NCBI GenBank assembly: GCA_003557725.1
Contig: PWNQ01000012.1
Span: 1-44,671 of the forward strand
Source of the DNA: Bacteroidales bacterium
GTDB lineage: Bacteria > Bacteroidota > Bacteroidia > Bacteroidales > PWNQ01
DNA length: 44,671 nucleotides
Direction: 5' to 3'
Under the pieces are notes generated by a model, which saw only the letters and a list, made by a program, of their open reading frames with translations, searched no databases and was not told the origin of the DNA. The first letter of the stretch is position 1. Every line of letters starts with the position of its first letter. Positions 35,532 to 44,170 of this stretch are shown one piece after another. Both the position numbers and the translations under genes were made by a program.

Positions 35532-35601
35532 GAGTCCGGTCTAAAAACACACATTTTTCACATCCGCTGAAAATCAAAAGTAATCTTTTTAGATTGGACT
35601 C
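35532..35601 (+). repeat. copy A of a ~70-bp inverted-repeat element, with possible target-site duplication
   Basis: 16-bp arms GAGTCCGGTCTAAAAA (35532-35547) and TTTTTAGATTGGACTC (35586-35601). The two mismatches become G-U pairs in the plus-strand RNA. Both sides are flanked by AATAAT (35526-35531 and 35602-35607), which could be a 6-bp target-site duplication, although the flanks are AT-rich. It ends 18 bp before the start of the next gene. Confidence 0.75.
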
Positions 35602-35619
35602 AATAATATACCATGTGCT

Positions 35620-37704
35620 ATGAGCTCCTTTACTCTTTCTTTAGTCGTGTGCTGCTGTTTGTTATCCTTTGTTTCCCAAACAGGTAACGCCCAGGAGGCA
35701 CAACTCCCTCCGGTTATTCGGGATATTATGGAAGATTATGCCCGTGAAGAGGAGGGAGATATGGATTATGCTCAGCTGGTGGATGAGCTGTTGTACCGGA
35801 TGGATGAGCCCTTAAACCTTAATGCGGCCAGGCGGGAAGACTTTCGGTATTTTATTTTCCTTAATAACCTACAGGTGGAGGATATACTGCGTATTCGCCG
35901 CCGTTTGGGGGGCTTTAATAATCTTTTTCAGCTCCAGTTGGTGCCGTCACTCACCAATCCGGAGATACAAACCCTTGGCCATTTTGCAGTTACAGAGCCC
36001 GTTGAGGAGCCGGTGTCTGGAAAGCTGAGACGGTCGTTGCGCCATGGGCGCCATGATTTGTTTTTGAGATACGAGCGTACCTTAGAAGAACAGCAAGGTT
36101 ATAAGCCGGCCACGGAAGAAATGCTGAAAGCCAGCCCCAACAGCCGGTATCTGGGAAACCCGGATAAGTATTATCTGCGCTACTCCTACCGCAGCCAAAA
36201 TATCCGCTGGGGTATCAATGCGGAAAAAGACCCCGGTGAGGAGTTTTTTTCCGGATATCAAAAACAGGGATTCGACTTTTACTCCGCCTATTTGATGCTG
36301 GAGGGCTTGTCATGGGCGGATGCGCTGGTGTTGGGGGACTTTACCATGCAGGCAGGACAGGGACTTGCCTTATGGTCCGGGATGTCTTTTGGACAGGGCG
36401 CTCAGGCCGTCTCAGTGAAAAAGAACGCTGTCGGCCTGCGACCAAGCACATCCATGAATGAATATGGATTCCTTAGAGGAGCCGCCCTTACCAAAAGGCT
36501 GGGGAGAATTACCACCACCGTGTTTTATTCCCTGGCGCCGCGTGATGCAAATATAGGCGAGCAGGACTCTGCAGGAAATATTTTGTATGTCCGCTCTATA
36601 CAAAAAACCGGCCTGCATAATACGGTCTCTTTGGCAGAAAATAAACACGCCATTACGGAGCAGCTGGCAGGAGGAAACATTACGGCAAGGTTCAACCGAC
36701 TGAAGGTGGGCATTACCGCAACCCATTACAGCCTGAGTGCTCCGCTAATACCTAACAAACAGCTTTATGCCAAATATCGCTTTTCCGGTGACCAAAGGGC
36801 TGTGGGCAGTGTGGATTATGAATACAACCGTAGGAATGTGATTATCTTTGGCGAAACGGGCTACTCAGATAACGGCGGCTGGGGTACGCTCAACGGGATA
36901 ACTTTCAAGCCAGCCGGAGGCGTGTATATGAGCATTCTGCACAGATATTACAGTATGGATTTTCAGAATGTTAAAGGGGGTGCTTTAGGGAGCAACTCAG
37001 CTAATCAGAATGAAAAAGGGCTCTATGCAGGGGTGCAGGCCCAACTGGGCGCAAAGGTGACCCTGAATGCCTATGCCGACCATTACCAATATCCCTGGCT
37101 AAACTTCCGGGTGGATGCCCCTTCCCGGGGAAGGCAGTACCGTATTCAGGTAGACTACGACGCCGGAAGAAGGTGGAGCGCATATATAAGGGGCTTTAAC
37201 CAAATCACTGCCCAAAACCTTAGCTCCGCACAGGTGAAAATCAACCAACCCGTCTCCAGAAACAGAAAAGGAGGACGCATACATTTTTCCTGGAAAGCCT
37301 CCTCCTGGCTGAAAATGAACAGCCAGGCTCAATGGAGCCGGGTAACCTTGTCCGACGGACAACCAGATAAAGGATGGCTTATATATCAGGATGTGTTAGT
37401 CAGACCCCACGGCCACCCGCTAAACCTCTCTTTCCGGTATGCTGTCTTCAATACCGACTCCTATGATGCCCGATTGTTTGCCTATGAACATGACGTGCTT
37501 TATGCCTTCTCAATTCCCGCTTACTTCTATCAGGGAATCAGGGCTTATATGGTGGTACGCTACAAAATTACCAGGAACCTGCAGGTATGGATAAGGGTGG
37601 CAAGAACACGGTATACCCACCGGGACCACGCAGGAAGCGGATTGAATCGCATTGATATGCCTCATAAAACAGATGTGAAAGCGCAGATCAGAATGCGGTT
37701 TTAG
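35620..37704 (+). CDS. helix-hairpin-helix domain protein with C-terminal outer-membrane beta-barrel
   Basis: 694 residues. Signal peptide is about 1-24 (ending GNAQ). Residues of about 65-125 resemble ComEA-type helix-hairpin-helix repeats: LNLNAARREDFRYFIFLNNLQVEDILRIRRRLGGF, then LFQLQLVPSLTNPEIQTLGHF. The remaining 540 or so residues are amphipathic strands, many Tyr/Arg-rich, ending in Phe (AQIRMRF), typical of an outer-membrane barrel. HhH motifs of this type bind DNA backbone non-specifically, and in competence ComEA pulls DNA into the periplasm. A DNA role here is only inferred: the HhH-like region may instead bind protein or wall. Similar fusions are widespread in Bacteroidota and uncharacterised as far as I know. 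Confidence 0.75.
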   Translation: MSSFTLSLVVCCCLLSFVSQTGNAQEAQLPPVIRDIMEDYAREEEGDMDYAQLVDELLYRMDEPLNLNAARREDFRYFIFLNNLQVEDILRIRRRLGGFNNLFQLQLVPSLTNPEIQTLGHFAVTEPVEEPVSGKLRRSLRHGRHDLFLRYERTLEEQQGYKPATEEMLKASPNSRYLGNPDKYYLRYSYRSQNIRWGINAEKDPGEEFFSGYQKQGFDFYSAYLMLEGLSWADALVLGDFTMQAGQGLALWSGMSFGQGAQAVSVKKNAVGLRPSTSMNEYGFLRGAALTKRLGRITTTVFYSLAPRDANIGEQDSAGNILYVRSIQKTGLHNTVSLAENKHAITEQLAGGNITARFNRLKVGITATHYSLSAPLIPNKQLYAKYRFSGDQRAVGSVDYEYNRRNVIIFGETGYSDNGGWGTLNGITFKPAGGVYMSILHRYYSMDFQNVKGGALGSNSANQNEKGLYAGVQAQLGAKVTLNAYADHYQYPWLNFRVDAPSRGRQYRIQVDYDAGRRWSAYIRGFNQITAQNLSSAQVKINQPVSRNRKGGRIHFSWKASSWLKMNSQAQWSRVTLSDGQPDKGWLIYQDVLVRPHGHPLNLSFRYAVFNTDSYDARLFAYEHDVLYAFSIPAYFYQGIRAYMVVRYKITRNLQVWIRVARTRYTHRDHAGSGLNRIDMPHKTDVKAQIRMRF

Positions 37705-37823
37705 CAAGAAATTATTAGATCTGTATTTATCAAAGATGATTTAAGGGTCAGTATTACAGGATATTACCATTGTCATTGTTTTAAACTGCCATCCCTTTTG
37801 AAAACTTTTTTTCATATATACTG

Positions 37824-37851
37824 TTGTATTCCTAAATCTTATCTATTTTTG
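37824..37851 (+). promoter_or_regulatory. candidate promoter of the acidic lipoprotein gene
   Basis: TTG (37824-37826), 17 bp, TATTTTTG (37844-37851), a full -7 match 31 nt before the start at 37883. Confidence 0.5.
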
Positions 37852-37882
37852 TAGCTTACAAACCAACCAAAGACAAATACCT

Positions 37883-38251
37883 ATGAAAGTAAAAAGTTTA
37901 TTACAGATTGGAGCTATTATGATGGCCATATTGATTGCTGCATGTAACTCCGGAACCACAGAGGCAGAAAACGATGAAGAAGATGCTGCCCATGATGAGG
38001 GTACTGAGATCATGCACGATCACGATGCTCCTGAGCGTACTCCTGCGGATGATGAAGATCGTGGAGAGGTGCACGAAGATGATGCCAGAAGAGATGTTAT
38101 TGACCGTGGAACGGCCGTTGATGAAGATAAGGAAAAGCGTGAAGCCAAACTGGAAGGTGGCGACGTGAAAGAGACAGACAGCCGCCGGGATGTTATTGGC
38201 CGTGGTACTGCCGTGGAAGAGAAAGAAGAAGAAAAACCGGCCAGGCGCTAA
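37883..38251 (+). CDS. small acidic lipoprotein with duplicated RRDVIxRGTAV motif
   Basis: 122 residues. The lipobox is LIAAC (Cys21). The mature part is almost entirely Asp, Glu, His, Arg and Lys and is probably disordered. It contains a duplicated unit: ARRDVIDRGTAVDEDKE near residue 68 and SRRDVIGRGTAVEEKEE near residue 100. The first part is His/Asp-rich (HDHDAPE). I do not recognise a family. It lies 67 bp before a T9SS protein gene, with only a weak hairpin (AGCCG / CGGCT) between, so the two are probably cotranscribed. A surface-associated metal- or protein-binding role is possible but unproven. Confidence 0.7.
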   Translation: MKVKSLLQIGAIMMAILIAACNSGTTEAENDEEDAAHDEGTEIMHDHDAPERTPADDEDRGEVHEDDARRDVIDRGTAVDEDKEKREAKLEGGDVKETDSRRDVIGRGTAVEEKEEEKPARR

Positions 38252-38318
38252 TAGAAAATTAGCCGCCGTTACCGGCTTAATCGGATAATTTCAAATTATT
38301 AATAAAAAGAACAAAACA

Positions 38319-39290
38319 ATGAAAAAAATGTATGTAATGCTTGTAATGCTTATGGCTACAAGCTTTGTGTTTGCACAGGTTAGGCAAACTAATGACAATG
38401 TGAGAATTATGGATTCCAAGCAGGTGAATATGCCTTCAGCAGAATCTAAAGTCCCAACGGATACTTTAGTACCTTACGGGATTGTGAATGCTACGGGTTT
38501 GATGATGGTTCCTGCCGACAATGGCGGTTATGTGGCCGGCGTTAACGGATATGGGGATGTGGCAGTGGCCCAGCAGTTTCCTGTTACTCCAGCCGATGGA
38601 TATATTGTAGAGGGTTTTCTGGTATGGATTGGTGCCAAAGAGATTGTTGGCACGGCCGGAACCGTAGATGCAGTGATTTATGATATGGACGGTGCCGGAA
38701 ATACACCAGGTGCTGTTCTTGAGTCTGTAACACTGGATATGGATACGGACGTGGATACGGTTGATTTTACGGTAGCCATGTTTAATAACCCGGTGCTCAG
38801 AAGCTATGACTATGCCGTAGGACTGGACTTTTCCAATATGGATGGTGATACACTGGGTATCGTACATTCTGATCACGGTGATGCCAATGAATATGAGCGC
38901 GCCTATAGCCTATGGGATACTGGTGACTGGTATTCATTTCTTTCTCAGGACAACTGGGGGCTGGATATCGATATGGCTTTCCTCCCTGTTGTGGATATGA
39001 GCACGCTGGATATTCATGAGCAAGCTTTTATTAATGGCGTGAGAATGGAAGCATACCCCAATCCGGCTGTAGATGTGCTGAATATTGACTTCCACATCCG
39101 CGAAGCGGCTGAGGTAAAGATAAATATCCTGGATATCTCTGGAAGGATCATCCAAACCGAAAGCCTGGGCAACAAAGACGCCGGTGAGTACTCTGCCTCC
39201 ATTTCCGTGGATAATATGAGTGCCGGGGTATACCTCTATATGATCGAGGCAGGTAACCAACGACTGGTGAAAAGAGTAGCTGTTCAGTAA
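38319..39290 (+). CDS. secreted protein with T9SS type-A sorting domain
   Basis: 323 residues. The signal peptide is about 1-20 (VMLVMLMATSFVFAQ). Residues 45-235 form a beta-sandwich-like domain without a named family (GYIVEGFLVWIGAKEI, DAVIYDMDGAGNTPGAVLESV, YDYAVGLDFSNMDGD). The C-terminal 80 residues are a type-A sorting domain (AYPNPAVDVLNIDFHI, KINILDISGRIIQTE, GVYLYMIEAGNQRLVKRVAVQ). The protein is markedly Asp-rich, and the DMDGAGN and DTDVDT stretches could bind calcium. It is followed by a strong terminator. Confidence 0.86.
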   Translation: MKKMYVMLVMLMATSFVFAQVRQTNDNVRIMDSKQVNMPSAESKVPTDTLVPYGIVNATGLMMVPADNGGYVAGVNGYGDVAVAQQFPVTPADGYIVEGFLVWIGAKEIVGTAGTVDAVIYDMDGAGNTPGAVLESVTLDMDTDVDTVDFTVAMFNNPVLRSYDYAVGLDFSNMDGDTLGIVHSDHGDANEYERAYSLWDTGDWYSFLSQDNWGLDIDMAFLPVVDMSTLDIHEQAFINGVRMEAYPNPAVDVLNIDFHIREAAEVKINILDISGRIIQTESLGNKDAGEYSASISVDNMSAGVYLYMIEAGNQRLVKRVAVQ

Positions 39291-39323
39291 GCGATCCTTT
39301 GACCTGAATATTTTATTAGTTCT

Positions 39324-39356
39324 AAAAAAGCTGCCGGAAATCACGGCAGCTTTTTT
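39324..39356 (+). terminator. intrinsic terminator after the T9SS gene
   Basis: GCTGCCG / CGGCAGC with a 7-nt loop, six A before and six T after, 33 bp past the stop. Confidence 0.88.
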
Positions 39357-39363
39357 ATTTTTG
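39356..39363 (+). promoter_or_regulatory. -7 box of the queuosine-precursor transporter gene
   Basis: TATTTTTG overlaps the end of the preceding T-tract and lies 19 nt before the ATG at 39383. No -33 TTG is evident, so the terminator stem would occupy that position. Confidence 0.4.
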
Positions 39364-39382
39364 TACCCTAAAAACCATTCTC

Positions 39383-40069
39383 ATGAATGAATTGCTATGG
39401 CTGGCTATGCTGCTGGTAAATTTTTCCCTGATCCTCCTGTCTTACCGTATATTTGGGAAAATGGGGCTGTTTATCTGGGTGCCTATTGCAGCGATTATTG
39501 CCAATATTCAGGTGATCCAGGGTATTCAGATCTTCGGATTTGCTGCCACACTGGGGAATATTGTGTATGCATCCTCCTTTCTGGTAACCGATATCCTGTC
39601 GGAAAACTATGGAAAAAAGGAGGCCAACAAGGCTATCTGGATAGGCTTCTTTAGCCTTATCAGCATGACCCTGCTTATGAACCTGGCATTGCTGTTCCAA
39701 CCCCTGGATAATGAGTTTGCCAAAGAGATGTACCAACACCTGTCAGGAATATTTTCCTTTATGCCCAGAATAGTGGTAGCAAGCCTTTTGGCATATATTG
39801 TCTCTCAAAAACATGATATCTGGGCCTATCATATGTGGAAAAAACGGTTCCAGGGTAAGAAGAATATTTGGATTCGTAATAATTTAAGCACCATGGTTTC
39901 ACAGCTTATGGACAGCTTGCTGTTCACCTTTGTGGCTTTTTATGGCGTTTATGAAATGAACGTGTTGTGGCAGATCGTTTTAACCACATACGTTCTCAAA
40001 TGGATGGTGGCCGCAGCGGATACCCCATTTGTATATATTGCCGCTAAGATGAAATCCAAAACGCCGTAG
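39383..40069 (+). CDS. yhhQ: queuosine precursor transporter (YhhQ family)
   Basis: 228 residues with about six membrane segments. The family signature TDILSENYGKKEA starts at residue 69, and the C-terminal DTPFVYIAAK is typical. YhhQ imports queuine-pathway precursors (preQ0 or preQ1) for tRNA modification. There is no room for a preQ1 riboswitch in the short leader, and no queuosine biosynthesis genes are nearby. Preceded by a terminator, it is probably its own unit. Confidence 0.92.
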   Translation: MNELLWLAMLLVNFSLILLSYRIFGKMGLFIWVPIAAIIANIQVIQGIQIFGFAATLGNIVYASSFLVTDILSENYGKKEANKAIWIGFFSLISMTLLMNLALLFQPLDNEFAKEMYQHLSGIFSFMPRIVVASLLAYIVSQKHDIWAYHMWKKRFQGKKNIWIRNNLSTMVSQLMDSLLFTFVAFYGVYEMNVLWQIVLTTYVLKWMVAAADTPFVYIAAKMKSKTP

Positions 40070-40187
40070 GAGGGAACGGATGGATGGACGTTTGGTCAGG
40101 GCAGGCCATCCCGGATCACATATTTTTATTATTTTTGTCATTTGGTATGAATAGGGCAGTGCGGTGGTGTTTATAAAATCATATGAT

Positions 40188-41459
40188 ATGGATGGTACAT
40201 TAGGAGATAAAATTGCGGAGTGGCTGATGCAAATGGGCATGGCGGCTCAGTATGCCGGATGGACAAAAAACCTGATCATCTTCACATTGATGATCGGGCT
40301 GGCTTTTTTGCTGGATCGTTTTGGGAAGAGCATGCTTATTCGTACGGTTACGCGTATTGCCCGGAAAACGGAAACCCAATGGGATAATATGATCATCAAC
40401 CGCCGGGTTTTTCATCGCCTGGCACCCTTACTGCCGGCCATTGTCATATACCTGCTTTTACCCTCGGCGCTACGTGAAATGCCTAAGGTTATGGCACTGG
40501 TGCAGGATGGACTGAAGATATATATGGCCCTGATTATTATACGCTCTTTGGATGCATTGCTCAGTGCACTAAATGATATTTATCGCACTTACGATATTGC
40601 TGTATCAAAGCCTATAAAAGGGTATATACAGGTTGTTAAGATTATCATGTACCTTATTGGGGGGGTCATCATTATTTCTATGTTGATTGGTAAATCGCCC
40701 TATACCTTACTGGCCGGCCTGGGAGCTATGACGGCAGTGCTTATGTTGGTCTTTCAGGACATCATCCTGGGACTGGTAGGCAGCGTTCAGCTTTCCGCCA
40801 ACGATATGGCCAGGGTGGGTGACTGGATATCCATGCCTCAGTATAATGCCGATGGGCCCATCGAAGAGATATCTCTGGCTACGGTAAAAGTGAGAAACTG
40901 GGACCGCACCATTTCAACCATCCCCACCTATGCCTTGATCACCAACTCCTTCCAGAACTGGCGGGGAATGGAGGAGTCAGGAGGGAGAAGAATCATGCGC
41001 TCCATAAAGCTGGACCAAAATACCGTACGGTTTTTGAGGGCCGAGGACATTGAAAAACTCAGCAAAATACAGATACTGAAAGATCATCTGGACCTAAAGA
41101 AAAAGGAGCTGTCGGCCTACAATGAAAAGTATCAAGTGGATAACGCTATCCTGGTAAATGGTCGCAGGATGACCAACCTGGGTGTACTTAGAGCTTATGT
41201 GCAGCAGTATCTTAGGAGGCATCCTATGATTAACAACGATATGCTGATCTTGGTAAGACAGATGGAACCCACAGAAACAGGTATTCCCCTGCAATTGTAT
41301 TGCTTTTCCAGCGATAAAGCCTGGGCCAATTATGAAAGCATTCAGGCGGATATCTTTGACCACATGCTGGCGGTGATCCCTGAGTTTGACCTGAAAGTGT
41401 ATCAAAATCCCACCGGTGCAGACCTGCGATCACTTAGACAAACCAAAACAGAAGCGTGA
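40188..41459 (+). CDS. MscS-family mechanosensitive channel (YbdG-like)
   Basis: 423 residues from the ATG at 40188; the frame extends to a GTG at 40164. Five or so N-terminal membrane segments lead to the pore helix region LLAGLGAMTAVLMLVFQDIILGLVGSVQL, followed by the MscS beta domain (RVGDWISMPQYNADGPIEEISLATVKVRNWDRTISTIPTYALI). An insertion of about 50 residues in the C-terminal domain (IKLDQNTVRFLRAEDIEKL onward) is as in YbdG-type channels. It would protect against osmotic downshock. TATTTTTG at 40130-40137 may be its -7 box. Confidence 0.88.
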   Translation: MDGTLGDKIAEWLMQMGMAAQYAGWTKNLIIFTLMIGLAFLLDRFGKSMLIRTVTRIARKTETQWDNMIINRRVFHRLAPLLPAIVIYLLLPSALREMPKVMALVQDGLKIYMALIIIRSLDALLSALNDIYRTYDIAVSKPIKGYIQVVKIIMYLIGGVIIISMLIGKSPYTLLAGLGAMTAVLMLVFQDIILGLVGSVQLSANDMARVGDWISMPQYNADGPIEEISLATVKVRNWDRTISTIPTYALITNSFQNWRGMEESGGRRIMRSIKLDQNTVRFLRAEDIEKLSKIQILKDHLDLKKKELSAYNEKYQVDNAILVNGRRMTNLGVLRAYVQQYLRRHPMINNDMLILVRQMEPTETGIPLQLYCFSSDKAWANYESIQADIFDHMLAVIPEFDLKVYQNPTGADLRSLRQTKTEA

Positions 41460-41523
41460 TACATGCCGGGCGGTGTAGGATTACATACCGGGCGGTATAA
41501 GGCAAGGTGTATTGTTATTACTC

Positions 41524-42678
41524 TCAGTCCACAGTGATCACCCGGGGAATATTGGCAGGCAGTCGTGTAAGGAGCTCATAATTAAGCTGGTTGGAAAAGT
41601 CACCAAAAGAGGCTACCGTAATTTCTGCATCCCCTTGCCGGCCGATGAGCACCACTTCATCGTCTTTTTTTGCCTCAGGCACATCGGTAATTCTGGCAAT
41701 AAGCAGGTTCATATTTACTATTCCAATCACATCCACCCGTTGGCCCCTGATGAGTACCCGGCCCTGGTAAGACAACGAACGGCTGTAGCCATGGGAATAT
41801 CCCACAGGGATGGTGGCTATCTTCATGGTGCTTCGTGCAATAAAGCTGGTGCCGTACCCAATAAACTCTCCGGTTTTTACTGTTTTGGTACTCATGATCT
41901 TGCTTTTCCACGATAATGCCCGTTGCAAGGGGTCTTCTTTTTGGGTCTTTTTACCCACAAAATTTATAAAGGTCTCAATACTGGGCCAGAATCCATACTG
42001 CATAATGCCGATACGCACCATATCCATGATGGTTTCCGGGTATGAAAATGCGGATGCAGAGCAGGCGGTATGCCGTTTTTTGGGAATGATCCCATGGCTC
42101 ACCACTTTTTTATAGGCCGACCGGTACCGCCGGATTTGCATCTTAATGCGGGCATGGTTGGCAATGCTTTCTGCGCCCGCATAATGGGTGCAAAACCCCT
42201 CTAAAATATAGTGCCCCGGGTTATCTTTAAGCAGCCGTATCACCCGTGTGAGCTCACTATTGGTAAATCCGGTGCGGTTCATGCCCGTTTCCACCTCCAC
42301 ATGGAGCCGGGCCGCCTTGCCAATCTCCTTCGCCAAAGCTAATGCATGCTGTAAACGATCCATCTCAAAAACAAAAAATTCAATATCATGCTCTATGGCC
42401 CATCGTAAATCCTGGTTCTCAATCATTCCCATGATCAATATGGTGGATTTCTTGATGCTGGAGTTATAGGCCCGGAAAGCTTCATCGGCATTAAATACGG
42501 AGAAATGACGGATACCACAGGACTCCGCCAAAGGGACAAACTCTTCAATACCATGGCCATAAGCATTTCCTTTGATCACTGAGGAGATGGTCACATTGGG
42601 CCCCAAATGACGGCGTAAAAAAACAAAGTTGCTGTTTAATACCTGTCGATTAATGAATAAGGTGGAGGTGGTGAACAT
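41524..42678 (-). CDS. alr: alanine racemase
   Basis: 384 residues. The PLP lysine is K36 in SSVIKGNAYGHG and the second catalytic base is Y275 in EFIGYGTSF; both lie in fold-type III motifs. VETGMNRTGF, MVRIGIMQYGF, PVGYSHGYSR and a C-terminal NYELLTRLPANIPRV complete the family. Alr makes D-alanine for peptidoglycan. The usual CMDM metal/PLP motif near the C-terminus is altered (VDVIGIVNMNLL). It is separated by only 20 nt from the M20 amidohydrolase gene upstream, so the racemase is likely cotranscribed with it. Confidence 0.88.
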   Translation of the reverse strand: MFTTSTLFINRQVLNSNFVFLRRHLGPNVTISSVIKGNAYGHGIEEFVPLAESCGIRHFSVFNADEAFRAYNSSIKKSTILIMGMIENQDLRWAIEHDIEFFVFEMDRLQHALALAKEIGKAARLHVEVETGMNRTGFTNSELTRVIRLLKDNPGHYILEGFCTHYAGAESIANHARIKMQIRRYRSAYKKVVSHGIIPKKRHTACSASAFSYPETIMDMVRIGIMQYGFWPSIETFINFVGKKTQKEDPLQRALSWKSKIMSTKTVKTGEFIGYGTSFIARSTMKIATIPVGYSHGYSRSLSYQGRVLIRGQRVDVIGIVNMNLLIARITDVPEAKKDDEVVLIGRQGDAEITVASFGDFSNQLNYELLTRLPANIPRVITVD

Positions 42679-42698
42679 GGCTGATGCAAATCAATTAG

Positions 42699-43850
42699 TT
42701 AACTTTCCCGGCAGGGGTTGTTTTCAAGGGCTAAATTAATAATTTCTCTGAATATGTCAATTCCATGGGGAATAAGTTGGTCGGGAAAGTCATAATCGGA
42801 GTTGTGCAGGTCTGGGGTGTCCTTTCCTGCTCCCAGTGCAAACATGGCTCCTTTATATTTTTGGAGGAAGTAGCCAAAGTCTTCGGACCACCGGTACGGG
42901 CTTTCCAGCTCCTTGAATTCTATCTGTTTGTTTTTTGCTGCCTGCTGTATGATCCGGAAACACTCCGGGCGGTTGTCGGTGGCGCTGAAGGCTTCGGTCC
43001 ACTCAATACCCGCCTTAATCTCATGCTTTGCTGCAATGGCAGCAGCCTTTTGCGCAGCATGCTGTTTTAGTGTTTCCAGGTCATTGTTTTGGTAGGAGCG
43101 AAGGGTACACATTACTTCAGCATAGCCGGGAGTGGTTCCAAAAGCCTTTTCTCCCAGGCGGGCATGGATGACGGTGATCAGCGAAAAGTCTTCCAGGTGA
43201 TCCCGGGTGTCTGTCACCAGGTTTTCCAGCATTTTTACTGTATCGGCCATGGGGATGGCGGGGCTATGACCGTTCTCCGGCTCCGCTGCATGGGAGGTCC
43301 TTCCCTTAAGGGTGACTATCATGCCAATGGAGGCACTGGCAAAGATGCCCGGACGGCTGAGCACCCTCCCTTCCGCCTCTCCGGGCAGGTTATGAAGACC
43401 AAACAGATAATCGGGAGCCATCCTTTTTAAACCCGGATCGCTCAGCACCCGGAGAGCCCCTTCGCCGGTCTCCTCGGAGGGCTGAAACAATAGTAATACC
43501 TTGCCTTTTTTTATGGGCTCCCTTTGCAGCATCTTTCCCAGGCCGGCAACAATGGCCATATGACCGTCGTGGCCACACTTGTGAGATACCCCCGGGTTTT
43601 TAGACCGATGGTCAAAAGTATTGTCCTCATCTATGGGCAAAGCATCTAAATCTGCCCGAATGCCCACCACCGAACCCTCCTTGCCGCTGTCATAAATAAC
43701 GGCCACACCAGCCCCGCCAATGCCTTCTATCACTTCCGAAGGATTAGTGCTTTCTAAAAAACGCTTTATGCGCTCTGCTGTATTATATTCATTCCCGGAT
43801 AACTCAGGATATCGATGCAACTCCCTGCGAAATGTGGTGAGCTCTTTCAT
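42699..43850 (-). CDS. M20-family amidohydrolase (N-acyl amino acid deacylase type)
   Basis: 383 residues. Metal-binding and catalytic motifs are intact: HRYPELSGNEY, GIRADLDALPI, HKCGHDGHMA and FQPSEETGEGA; the dimerisation domain includes GRTSHAAEPENGHS. The family removes acyl groups from amino acids (hippurate, N-acetyl-diaminopimelate, IAA-conjugates); the substrate cannot be read from sequence. Its start overlaps the upstream small gene by 4 nt (ATGA) and it is 20 nt before alr, so the product may be an amino acid that Alr then racemises. That link is inferred. Confidence 0.9.
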   Translation of the reverse strand: MKELTTFRRELHRYPELSGNEYNTAERIKRFLESTNPSEVIEGIGGAGVAVIYDSGKEGSVVGIRADLDALPIDEDNTFDHRSKNPGVSHKCGHDGHMAIVAGLGKMLQREPIKKGKVLLLFQPSEETGEGALRVLSDPGLKRMAPDYLFGLHNLPGEAEGRVLSRPGIFASASIGMIVTLKGRTSHAAEPENGHSPAIPMADTVKMLENLVTDTRDHLEDFSLITVIHARLGEKAFGTTPGYAEVMCTLRSYQNNDLETLKQHAAQKAAAIAAKHEIKAGIEWTEAFSATDNRPECFRIIQQAAKNKQIEFKELESPYRWSEDFGYFLQKYKGAMFALGAGKDTPDLHNSDYDFPDQLIPHGIDIFREIINLALENNPCRES

Positions 43851-44170
43851 CTGATTTCTACGTTTTTATTCATTCTTTCTAAGGCTCTAATATGGTCAAG
43901 CAATTGTATCCGCTTATCCTTTTCATTCTCATCTTTCAGCAGTTTGTTCAGCCCAATAAATTTATTTACTGGTTCTTTGTATTCATCTGTATCCATGAAA
44001 GTTGTAAGCCAATCAAGATACCGTTGTGTGCAGATTTTTTTGCAGTCCTTAGTCATCGATTTTGCAAATTCAAGCATGTCGTATCCATGCTCGTACATGT
44101 CAATCCGTGTTATCTCTTTATCAAGCAGTAATCCATGAAGATAAACATTTTGATGATTTGATTTTTTCAA
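43847..44170 (-). CDS. small hypothetical protein upstream of the M20 gene, start uncertain
   Basis: 107 residues if a TTG at 44170 is used. Helical and charged; no signal peptide or family recognised (contains HGLLLDKEITRIDMYEHGYDMLEFAK). Its stop overlaps the M20 start by ATGA. The TTG start is suspicious: an ATG at 44186 in another frame begins MTEKQIEK and would join this frame if one A of the six-A run (plus 44162-44167) were absent, giving MTEKQIEKSNHQNVYLHG. So the gene may be frameshifted at a homopolymer, or that run may be a read error. Confidence 0.55.
   Translation of the reverse strand: MKKSNHQNVYLHGLLLDKEITRIDMYEHGYDMLEFAKSMTKDCKKICTQRYLDWLTTFMDTDEYKEPVNKFIGLNKLLKDENEKDKRIQLLDHIRALERMNKNVEIR

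Noticed and set aside
35532-35601. Integron attC site or CRISPR-like repeat
   Set aside because: The arms lack the GTTRRRY / RYYYAAC core of attC, there is no cassette array or integrase, and the copies are far apart rather than regularly spaced.
39351-39382. preQ1 riboswitch before the queuosine-precursor transporter
   Set aside because: The region between terminator and ATG is only about 30 nt and lacks the stem and A-rich pseudoknot pattern.
41460-41523. Two CCGGGCGGT copies between the convergent MscS and alr genes
   Set aside because: A short direct repeat with no strong stem or U-tract; too little to call a terminator or element.
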